Shown here: positions 1 to 6,342 of the stretch, piece after piece
How the letters are laid out: each line of letters begins with the position of its first letter
How positions within the stretch are numbered: the stretch's first letter is position 1
Assembly (NCBI GenBank): GCA_020632915.1
Contig: JACKEP010000011.1
Location: 62,001 to 126,000 of the forward strand
From: Alphaproteobacteria bacterium
Lineage (GTDB): Bacteria; Myxococcota_A; UBA796; GCA-2862545
DNA length: 64,000 nucleotides
Direction: 5' to 3'
Notes under the pieces: generated by a model
The model's database searches: none
The model's input: the letters and a program-made list of their open reading frames with translations, nothing else
What the model was told of the DNA's origin: nothing
Program-made: the position numbers and the translations under genes

Positions 1-260
1 CCGTTGAGCGCGGCGGGGCAGGGGCCGGCGCCCTCGCCCTGCAGCGTGACGGCGAAGCGGACCTGCGTGCCGGGGGCGAGGTCGGCCCAGGTGAGGCGGA
101 CGGGCGCGCCGCCGAACATCTCACTGACGACCATGGCCGGGAAGCCCAGCGGCACCGGCGCCTGCTCGACGGCCGCATCGGCGAGGTCGAGGTCGGCCTG
201 CTGCGCGGCGTCGCAGGCGGCGAAAGCGAAGGGGACGACGAGGGCGAGGTACTTCGTCAT
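1..260 (-). CDS. Lipoprotein, C-terminus beyond window edge
   Basis: The frame opens at ATG 260 behind a GGAG ribosome site and runs off the left edge after about 86 residues. The N-terminus MTKYLALVVPFAFAAC is a lipoprotein signal peptide: a lysine, a hydrophobic core and lipobox FAAC, so the mature protein should begin at Cys16 and be lipid-anchored. The visible mature part (starting DAAQQADLDLADAAV) is acidic and alanine-rich and matches no family I recognise. Its upstream region carries three copies of a TetR-type dyad that is also found in front of the neighbouring tetR gene, so it is probably controlled by that regulator. Function unknown. Confidence 0.7.
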   Translation of the reverse strand, partial: MTKYLALVVPFAFAACDAAQQADLDLADAAVEQAPVPLGFPAMVVSEMFGGAPVRLTWADLAPGTQVRFAVTLQGEGAGPCPAALN

Positions 261-308
261 GGGAGGCTCCGGGACGCTGGACCGGGGGGTCCGGGTGAAG
301 GGTTCGGC

Positions 309-369
309 TGAGTCGTGACTCAATGAAGTGGCGGTGTTTTGAGCCGCGACTCAATTGAGTGTCGACTTA
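309..369. promoter_or_regulatory. Cluster of three TetR-type operator dyads
   Basis: Three dyads of the form TGAGTC-N2-GACTCA lie 49 to 109 bases upstream of the lipoprotein start: a perfect one at 309-322 (TGAGTCGTGACTCA), one with a single mismatch at 340-353 (TGAGCCGCGACTCA) and a degenerate one at 356-369 (TGAGTGTCGACTTA). The perfect dyad recurs upstream of tetR at 1170-1183. Repeated identical half-sites at two promoters flanking one TetR gene are typical of a local repressor regulon. That TetR binds here is inferred. Confidence 0.65.
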
Positions 370-432
370 GTACGCGATGCGCAGACGTCCGTCAACGATC
401 GTGTCGCGATTTTTCCGCGATGCGCGAGGAGA

Positions 433-449
433 ACCCCACGATCGGGGGT
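433..449 (-). terminator. Possible weak terminator after tetR
   Basis: A 5-bp inverted repeat (ACCCC at 433-437, GGGGT at 445-449) lies 4 bases beyond the tetR stop codon. On the minus strand it is followed by TCTCC and, further on, by an A-rich stretch, but no U tract. This is weak support for a hairpin terminator. Confidence 0.25.
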
Positions 450-453
450 GTGC

Positions 454-1083
454 TCAGGCCTCGGGGAGCGCGACGCCGTCGAGCGGGGGACCGCCACCGT
501 CGAGGGCGTCGAGCGCGACCTTCGTGGCGAAGGCCAGCACGTCGGCGGCCTCCTCCGGCGACACCGCCCCGGGGTCGTAGCGACGCATCACGCGGCTGCC
601 GTAGGACACGGCCATGATGAACCGGGCGAGGGTGGCGCGCCGCGGGTGGTCGATCCGATCGTAGCGGGCGAGCAGCGCGTCGAGGTTGGTGAGCGTGCCC
701 TCGAGCTGCGGCTTGAGCAGGTCGAGCAGGTCCTTCTCGCCCGCGAGGGCCTCGGCCCAGATGCGGTCGAGCGCCCGCCAGCGCGCGTCGCGGTGGTACT
801 GGAGCTCGCCGTCGTGCATCTGCTGCACCAGCTCGTCGGCCGTGGGGTCGTCGGTGAACCACTTCGTCTCGCGATCGATGTTGTTCACGACCTCCCGGAA
901 CAGCTCCGACTTCGACTTGAAGTGGAAGTAGACCAGGGCCTCGGAGTAGCCGGCGTCGGCGGCCACGTCGGCGACGCGCGTGCCGCGGTAGCCCTTGCGC
1001 GAGAAGCGCTTCAGCGCCGCGTCGAGGATCGCCTCCCGCGCGCGCTCCGGATCCTTCGGGGTGCCGCGACGGCGTGGGGGCAT
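454..1083 (-). CDS. TetR/AcrR-family transcriptional regulator
   Basis: 209 residues, the usual TetR length. Residues about 10-60 form the helix-turn-helix domain: a first helix containing ILDAALKRFSRKGY, a turn with TRVADVAADAGYSEA, and the recognition-helix signature LVYFHFKSKSELF. The C-terminal ligand and dimerisation domain is helical and has no recognisable ligand specificity. The start is the ATG directly before the basic stretch PPRRRGTPKDPERAR; longer upstream frames would add low-complexity sequence and cover the operator. The perfect dyad 87 bases upstream matches those before the lipoprotein gene, so it probably represses both itself and that gene. The effector is unknown. Confidence 0.9.
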   Translation of the reverse strand: MPPRRRGTPKDPERAREAILDAALKRFSRKGYRGTRVADVAADAGYSEALVYFHFKSKSELFREVVNNIDRETKWFTDDPTADELVQQMHDGELQYHRDARWRALDRIWAEALAGEKDLLDLLKPQLEGTLTNLDALLARYDRIDHPRRATLARFIMAVSYGSRVMRRYDPGAVSPEEAADVLAFATKVALDALDGGGPPLDGVALPEA

Positions 1084-1169
1084 GGACGGGCTCCGGGGGG
1101 CGGGGCGCGGGTGCGGTGCGCACGGCCGACGTGGCGGGCACTTAAGGGGTGGACGGGACGCTGACCAGC

Positions 1170-1183
1170 TGAGTCCGGACTCA
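1170..1183. promoter_or_regulatory. TetR-type operator upstream of tetR
   Basis: The sequence TGAGTCCGGACTCA is a perfect dyad with the same half-sites (TGAGTC/GACTCA) and the same two-base spacer as the perfect copy at 309-322. Its place upstream of tetR suggests autoregulation. The acyltransferase gene reads away on the other side and could also be affected. Confidence 0.65.
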
Positions 1184-1340
1184 GGTGACAACGGGGCCCG
1201 CCTCACGACGTGCGTTGGAACGGGATCGTGCGTGGCGAAGGCGCAGGGGTTCGGCGGTCCGTCACGCCGCCGCCGGGCCGGGGGTCGCGTCCGGAGCGGC
1301 GCTGGCATAGCATCGGCCGGCCTGCACGGGCGGAGGACGG

Positions 1341-2477
1341 TTGACGGACGAGGCGCCCGCGACGACGCTGCGTTGGCCGGAAGAGGTGCGGCACATCGAG
1401 GGCTTCGACGGCTTGCGCGCGCTCGCCGTGCTGCTGGTGGTGCTGTTCCACACCAACGGCGTGTTCCTGCCGGCCGCGCTGCCGGGGCTCACGGCGCTGG
1501 CGCGCATGGGGTGGTCGGGCGTCGACCTGTTCTTCACGCTGTCGGGCTTCCTCATCACCGGCGTGCTGGTGCGCACCGCCGGCGATGCCCACTACTTCCG
1601 CAACTTCTACGTCCGGCGTCTGCTGCGGATCTTCCCGCTGTACTACGGCGTCGTCACCCTCGTGGTCGTGCCCCGCCTCCTCGCCGGGCTGCCGATCGGC
1701 ATGCCGTGGTGGTCGCTGTACGCCTACGTCTCCAACTTCTGGATCGCGCACGGTCCGCAGACCGACCTGGCCCTCGACGTGACGTGGTCGCTGTCGATCG
1801 AGGAGCAGTTCTACCTGGCGTGGCCGCTGCTCGTGGCCGTGCTGCCACGCCGCGCGCTGGTGGCGGTGGCGGTGGCGGCCGTCGCCGTGGCGCCGTGGCT
1901 CCGCGCGCAGGTCTTCTCGCCCGACGACCTCGCCGCCTACATGTACACGTGGTGCCGGATGGACGCGCTCGCGCTGGGTGCGCTGGGTGCGCTGGCGTGG
2001 CACCACCGCGTCGCGGGGTTCGTGCGCGCCACCCAGGTGCTCGCGTGGCCGGCGGCGCTGGGGGGCGTGGCGCTGGCCCTGTCGGGGTGGATGGACAACC
2101 AGGACGAGACGTGGGCGGTCGTCGGCTACAGCGTGGTCGCCGGGCTCACGACCGTGGTGGTGCTCGGGCTCGCCTCGGGCGGTGCGCCGTCGCTGCGGCG
2201 CCTGCTGTCGTGGGCGCCGCTCGCCCACGTGGGCAAGGTGTCGTACGGCATCTACCTGCTCCACCCGATCGTGCTCGTCGCCGCGGCGGCGGTCGTGCCG
2301 CGCCTGGGTCTGGATCCGACCGCCGGGCCGGTGCAGGGCGTGCTCACGCAGGTCGCGGTGGTCGCAGCGTCGGTCGCCGTCGCCACGCTCGTCTACCGGA
2401 CGATCGAGGCGCCGCTGCTCGGACTCAAGGACAAGCTGGCGCCCTACGGTGCCAACCCGACGACCGCGGCGCGCTGA
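1341..2477 (+). CDS. Acyltransferase-3 (OafA/YrhL-type) membrane protein
   Basis: 378 residues, normal for the integral-membrane acyltransferase-3 family, which moves acetyl or other acyl groups onto surface sugars, peptidoglycan or lipids. Family marks: HIEGFDGLRALAVLLVVLFH at residues 18-37 with the conserved His, WSGVDLFFTLSGFLITGVL, FYVRRLLRIFPLYY, and SLSIEEQFYLAWPLL. About ten hydrophobic helices follow one another, and the C-terminal GKVSYGIYLLHP segment is typical. The TTG start has a GGAGGA site six bases upstream; a -10-like TAGCAT lies at 1308-1313. Substrate unknown. It lies divergently from tetR and upstream of the methionine-salvage operon. Confidence 0.9.
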   Translation: MTDEAPATTLRWPEEVRHIEGFDGLRALAVLLVVLFHTNGVFLPAALPGLTALARMGWSGVDLFFTLSGFLITGVLVRTAGDAHYFRNFYVRRLLRIFPLYYGVVTLVVVPRLLAGLPIGMPWWSLYAYVSNFWIAHGPQTDLALDVTWSLSIEEQFYLAWPLLVAVLPRRALVAVAVAAVAVAPWLRAQVFSPDDLAAYMYTWCRMDALALGALGALAWHHRVAGFVRATQVLAWPAALGGVALALSGWMDNQDETWAVVGYSVVAGLTTVVVLGLASGGAPSLRRLLSWAPLAHVGKVSYGIYLLHPIVLVAAAAVVPRLGLDPTAGPVQGVLTQVAVVAASVAVATLVYRTIEAPLLGLKDKLAPYGANPTTAAR

Positions 2478-2582
2478 TCGCAACGGGCCCGTGAGACCGC
2501 GTGGCGGAACCGCGAAGGTTGCGCGACACCGACCGGATCGCGGCCTGCGGGGCGCTACAGCGGCGCGCCCGAGGAGGATCCG

Positions 2583-3197
2583 TTGTCGCTCGACGCGCAC
2601 ACGGCAGGGCTCCTGGCGGTCGCGCGCACGCTGCACCGACGCGGCGCGTTGCCGGCCACCAGCGGCAACCTGAGCGTTCGCCTCGGTCCGCGCACCATGC
2701 TGGTGACGGCCAGCGGGCGGGACAAGGGCGCGCTCGTGCCCGACGACCTGCTCGTGGTCGACGTCGACACCCAGGAGGTGCTCGGCACGGCGGGAGCGGC
2801 CACGTCGGGGCGTCCGTCGGCCGAGACCGCGCTGCACGCCGCGCTGTACCGCCGCGACGGAGCCTGCGGCGCCGTCGTCCACACCCACGACGCCGGGTCG
2901 ACCGTGCTGTCGATGGCGGCGGACACGGCGGTGGTGCTCGACGGCTACGAGCTCGCCAAGGCGCTGCACGGCGTCACGCGGCACGACGTCCCCGTGGTGG
3001 TGCCCGTGGTGGACAACGACCAGGACGTGCCGGCGCTCGCCGACGCGGTCGACCGTCGGCTGGCCGCCGACAGCGTCGCCTACCTGATCCGCGGCCACGG
3101 GCTGTACACGTGGGGACCGACCCTGACCGACGCCGCCCGCCACGTCGAGGCGCTCGGCTTCCTGTTCGACTGTGAGCTCCGTCGGAGGGCCCGGTGA
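2583..3197 (+). CDS. mtnB: Methylthioribulose-1-phosphate dehydratase
   Basis: 204 residues of the class II aldolase/adducin fold, the length of MtnB. It dehydrates 5-methylthioribulose-1-phosphate to the diketo compound in the methionine-salvage pathway. Visible motifs are ATSGNLSVR near the N-terminus, the acidic SAETALHAALY, the metal-binding VVHTHDAGS (two His) and the third His in IRGHGLYTWG. The TTG start follows GAGGAGGA at good spacing. The stop overlaps the start of mtnD by four bases, and mtnC follows in the same way, so the three consecutive steps MtnB, MtnC and MtnD are co-encoded. Other aldolase-family roles are unlikely given these neighbours. Confidence 0.92.
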   Translation: MSLDAHTAGLLAVARTLHRRGALPATSGNLSVRLGPRTMLVTASGRDKGALVPDDLLVVDVDTQEVLGTAGAATSGRPSAETALHAALYRRDGACGAVVHTHDAGSTVLSMAADTAVVLDGYELAKALHGVTRHDVPVVVPVVDNDQDVPALADAVDRRLAADSVAYLIRGHGLYTWGPTLTDAARHVEALGFLFDCELRRRAR

Positions 3198-3724
3198 CCC
3201 ATCTGGCCGTGATGACCGAGGTGCCGCCGCACCGTGTGATCGACGTCCTGCATCGACGGGCCGACGTCGTCGCGGTCCTGCGTGCGGTGGGGGTGGTCCT
3301 CGAGCGGTGGCTCCCACCGGAGCTGCCGTGCGACGACGTGCTGGCGGCGTGTGCGACGCCGATCGCCCGCTGGAAGGCGACGCGCGGCTACACCACCGTC
3401 GACGTCCTGTCGGTGCGTCCGGACGACGCCGACGTGGCTGCGCTGCGGGAACGCTACCTCGTCGAGCACACCCACGACGACGCCGAGGTGCGCGCCTTCG
3501 TGGAGGGCGAGGGGACCTTCTTCCTGCACCCGGGCCGACAGGTGCTCCGGCTCCACTGCAAGCGGGGCGACCTGCTCTCCCTGCCGGCGGGCCTGCCTCA
3601 CTGGTTCGATGCCGGGGACGCGCCGTGTTTCACCGCGGTGCGCCTGTTCACCCGCCCCGAGGGGTGGGTGGCGGCGGCGACCGGGCGCGAGCTCGCGCGT
3701 ACCGTGCCCGTGGGCCCGGCGTGA
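3194..3724 (+). CDS. mtnD: Acireductone dioxygenase
   Basis: 176 residues, a cupin enzyme of the ARD family. It oxidises 1,2-dihydroxy-3-keto-5-methylthiopentene to the keto acid precursor of methionine (with Fe) or to an off-pathway product (with Ni). The metal-binding set is present: HTHDDAEVRAF gives the His-x-His and the Glu, and the last His is in LPAGLPHWFD. It starts at GTG inside the mtnB stop (GTGA) and ends in the same kind of overlap with mtnC. The N-terminal 60 residues are more divergent than usual. Which metal is used cannot be told from the sequence. Confidence 0.92.
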   Translation: MTHLAVMTEVPPHRVIDVLHRRADVVAVLRAVGVVLERWLPPELPCDDVLAACATPIARWKATRGYTTVDVLSVRPDDADVAALRERYLVEHTHDDAEVRAFVEGEGTFFLHPGRQVLRLHCKRGDLLSLPAGLPHWFDAGDAPCFTAVRLFTRPEGWVAAATGRELARTVPVGPA

Positions 3725-4434
3725 TCGACGCGGTCGTCGTCGACATCGAGGGCACCACGGTGCCGGTCGCGTTCGTCCACGAGCGGTTGTTCCCTTACGC
3801 GCGCACGCGGATGGGGACGTGGCTGGCCGAGCACGCCAGCGCCCCCGAGGTGCGGGCCGTGGTCGACGACGTGCGGCGGGAGGCCGGGCTGCAGGGGCGC
3901 GGTCTGGCGGCCGTGGTCGACCAGCTCGAGGCGTGGATGGCCGCCGATGCCAAGGTGACGCCGCTCAAGACCCTGCAGGGCTGGGTGTGGGAGGACGGGT
4001 ACGCCACGGGTGCGCTGCGCGCGCCGGTGTATCCGGACGTCGTCGCCGCACTCGGCCGCTGGCGGGCCCACGGGTGGCGCGTGGCGGTGTACTCGTCGGG
4101 GTCGGTGCACGCCCAGCAGCTGCTCTACGGCCACACGACCGCCGGCGACCTGCGCGGCGCGTTCGACCGCTGGTTCGACACCACGACGGGCAGCAAGCGC
4201 GAGCCGTCCAGCTACGTGGCGATCTGCGCGGCACTGGAGGTCGCGCCCGCGCGCACGTGGTTCCTGTCGGACCTGGTGCACGAGCTCGATGCGGCTGCGG
4301 CGGCCGGCCTCCAGACCACCCTCATCGTGCGGGACGGCCCGCGACCTGCTGACGGGCGTCACGCCGCGGCGCGCAGCCTGGAGGGGCTGCTGCCCCCGGG
4401 GATCGCGTCGTCACCTGACGACACCTCCAGGTGA
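3721..4434 (+). CDS. mtnC: Enolase-phosphatase E1
   Basis: 237 residues, a haloacid-dehalogenase enzyme that enolises and dephosphorylates the diketo phosphate of methionine salvage. Motif I is the MtnC-specific DIEGTT at residues 8-13; motif II is YSSGSV, the lysine is in SKREPSSY and the last acid is in FLSDLVHELDAA. The GTG start overlaps the mtnD stop. The 3' end contains a 7-bp inverted repeat (TCACCTG 4411-4417, CAGGTGA 4428-4434) that includes the stop codon; with no U tract it could be a weak hairpin. btaA begins 102 bases further on, in the same direction. Confidence 0.93.
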   Translation: MIDAVVVDIEGTTVPVAFVHERLFPYARTRMGTWLAEHASAPEVRAVVDDVRREAGLQGRGLAAVVDQLEAWMAADAKVTPLKTLQGWVWEDGYATGALRAPVYPDVVAALGRWRAHGWRVAVYSSGSVHAQQLLYGHTTAGDLRGAFDRWFDTTTGSKREPSSYVAICAALEVAPARTWFLSDLVHELDAAAAAGLQTTLIVRDGPRPADGRHAAARSLEGLLPPGIASSPDDTSR

Positions 4435-4536
4435 TCCGCACGCGCGCAACCGTCGCACGCAGCCGCACAGTCGGCACCGGTGCGTCGCGGGTGGTTTTCG
4501 GCAGCGGGCGATGATGCCTCCTTCGCGGAGGTGGTC

Positions 4537-5658
4537 ATGGTGATGCGGGATCGTACGTTTCAACGGGTGTTCTCGAAGACGTTCGTCTACAACATCCTGT
4601 TCGAGGACGCCGAGGTGGACGAGCGCTACCTGGGCCTCGACGCCACGTCGACGGTGCTCGGCATCTCCGGCGCGGGCTGTGGCATTGCCGGCATGGTGTC
4701 GGCCAACCCCCGGCGGGTGGACGCGGTGGACATCAACCACCACCACCTCGCCCTCGCCGCGCTCAAGGCCACCGCGGCGCGCGAGCTCGACAGCTACGAG
4801 GACTTCTACGACCTCCTGGGCCGCGGCTGGCACGTGGAGCCCGAGCGCGTGGTCGGCCGGGTCGCCGAGGCGCTGCCCGCCCGGTACGCCCGCTACTGGC
4901 GTCGCCACGACCACCGGTTCGAGCGGACGCTGTACCACCAGGGGCTGACGGCCAAGATGCTGCGCGCGGTGCGCAAGCACGCCGGGCTCGACGCGAGCTG
5001 GCTCCGCTCGGTGGCGCTGCTCCCCGAGGCCGACCGCATGCAGGCGGTCCGCGACATCCTCGCACCGCTGGCGGCGAACGCCGGCGCCCGCTGCGTGCTG
5101 GGCTCGCCGGTGCAGCTGCTGGCGCTGGGCATCAACTTCCAGCAGCGCGACCGTCTCGTGGCCTCCGAGCAGCAGACGATGGTGGAGTACTTCGTCACCC
5201 ACCTCGTCCGGCTCGCGCAGACCGACGTCGCGCGGAACTGGTTCGCCTGGTACGGCGCCGCCGGGCACTTCAACCACGACGACCCCGACGCCGTGCCGCC
5301 GTACCTGCGGCGCTCGCGCTGGGCGCGCAGCGTCGAGGCCGACACCGAGCTCGCCTTCCACCACGGCAACATCTTCGACGTGCTCGGGGGCGCCGGGGCC
5401 CGCACGTGGTCCCACTACACCCTGTGCGACGCGGTCGACTGGATGCCCGAGCCGGTGCAGCAGCGCCTGTTCGCCGAGATCCGACGGACCGCGCGCCCGG
5501 GGGCCGTGGTGCTGTGGCGCAGCGTCGAGGACGTCGACCTGCCCCAGCGCCTGGGCATCTCGCGGTGGCTGGAGCGGATGCCGGTGTCCGACGCCGCCAC
5601 GGAGCAGGACCGCAGCCGCCAGTACCGGCAGGTCAACTTCTACCAGGTGACGGCGTGA
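4537..5658 (+). CDS. btaA: S-adenosylmethionine:diacylglycerol 3-amino-3-carboxypropyltransferase
   Basis: 373 residues, DUF3419/BtaA family. BtaA moves the aminocarboxypropyl group of SAM to diacylglycerol, giving diacylglyceryl-homoserine and releasing methylthioadenosine. The SAM-binding loop is GISGAGCGIAGM at about residues 40-51; family segments include VYNILFEDAEVDERYLGL, the basic/aromatic YARYWRRHDHRFERTLY and the C-terminal LCDAVDWMP. ATG 4537 is chosen because GGAGG (4527-4531) lies five bases upstream; an earlier in-frame ATG at 4480 has no such site. That Shine-Dalgarno sequence can pair with CCTCC at 4517-4521. btaB overlaps the stop. The assignment rests on the BtaA-type segments together with the adjacent btaB. 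Confidence 0.88.
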   Translation: MVMRDRTFQRVFSKTFVYNILFEDAEVDERYLGLDATSTVLGISGAGCGIAGMVSANPRRVDAVDINHHHLALAALKATAARELDSYEDFYDLLGRGWHVEPERVVGRVAEALPARYARYWRRHDHRFERTLYHQGLTAKMLRAVRKHAGLDASWLRSVALLPEADRMQAVRDILAPLAANAGARCVLGSPVQLLALGINFQQRDRLVASEQQTMVEYFVTHLVRLAQTDVARNWFAWYGAAGHFNHDDPDAVPPYLRRSRWARSVEADTELAFHHGNIFDVLGGAGARTWSHYTLCDAVDWMPEPVQQRLFAEIRRTARPGAVVLWRSVEDVDLPQRLGISRWLERMPVSDAATEQDRSRQYRQVNFYQVTA

Positions 5659-6284
5659 ACGCCGTCGACGACGACGCCCACCGCGACTTCCTCAACCGGT
5701 ACTACCGGTGGAGCCGGCCCATCTACGACCTGACCCGGAAGTACTACCTGCTGGGGCGGGACCGGACGCTGAGGGCGCTGGCCGCCGAGCCGTGGCGCGG
5801 CCTCGTCGAGATCGGACCGGGCACCGGGCGCAACCTCGTGGCGCTGCGGCGGCTGCGGCCGGACGCGGTGCTCGGCGGCGTGGAGGCCTGCGACGCCATG
5901 CTGGCGCTGGCGCGGACGCGGCTGCCCGACGCCCGGCTGGTGCACGGCTTCGCGGAGTCCGCGCCCTACGCGGACCTGCTCGGGGTGCCGGTGGAGCGCG
6001 TGCTGTTCTCGTACAGCCTGTCGATGATCCAGGACCCGGACGGCGCGCTGCGGCAGGCGCGGGCGCAGGTGGCCCCCGGGGGCAGCGTGGTGGTGGTGGA
6101 CTTCGGCGACCTGCGGGGCCTGCCGCGCCCGGCGGCCGACGCGCTGACCCGCTGGCTGCGTACGTTCCACGTCGCGCCGCTGCAAGCGTCCTGGCTCACC
6201 GAGCGCGGCGCGAGCCTGACCTGGGGCCCCGGGCGCTACTACGTGGTGGCGACGTTCCCGTCGACCGCGTCGCGGGCGGCCTGA
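5655..6284 (+). CDS. btaB: Diacylglyceryl-homoserine N-methyltransferase
   Basis: 209 residues, a class I SAM-dependent methyltransferase of the size of BtaB, which trimethylates diacylglyceryl-homoserine to the phosphorus-free betaine lipid DGTS. The N-terminal FLNRYYRWSRPIYDLTRKYY segment resembles BtaB; the SAM loop is VEIGPGTGRNL at about residues 51-61, followed by the acidic GGVEACDAM and the motif FSYSLSMIQD. GTG 5655 lies inside the btaA stop (GTGA), so the two are translationally coupled. A generic methyltransferase would be called from the sequence alone; the pairing with btaA fixes the role. Confidence 0.85.
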   Translation: MNAVDDDAHRDFLNRYYRWSRPIYDLTRKYYLLGRDRTLRALAAEPWRGLVEIGPGTGRNLVALRRLRPDAVLGGVEACDAMLALARTRLPDARLVHGFAESAPYADLLGVPVERVLFSYSLSMIQDPDGALRQARAQVAPGGSVVVVDFGDLRGLPRPAADALTRWLRTFHVAPLQASWLTERGASLTWGPGRYYVVATFPSTASRAA

Positions 6285-6293
6285 GCGAGGCGA

Positions 6294-6317
6294 GGCGGCC
6301 TCCCGTCGGTGGCCGCC
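6294..6317. terminator. Hairpin between convergent btaB and giant gene
   Basis: A perfect 7-bp GC stem (GGCGGCC 6294-6300, GGCCGCC 6311-6317) with a 10-base loop lies in the 58-base gap between two convergent stop codons. It has no U tract on either strand, so it is a candidate bidirectional terminator only. Confidence 0.5.
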
Positions 6318-6342
6318 CCGCGATGCGCCGAGGACCTGCGCG

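Noticed and set aside
2478..2582. Possible SAM-responsive riboswitch before mtnB
   Set aside because: No recognised SAM riboswitch core or pairing pattern could be found by eye; the gap is ordinary GC-rich leader.
1203..3317. Minus-strand frame of about 700 residues over the acyltransferase and mtnB genes
   Set aside because: Arg- and His-rich with no motifs, and it overlaps well supported genes on the other strand.
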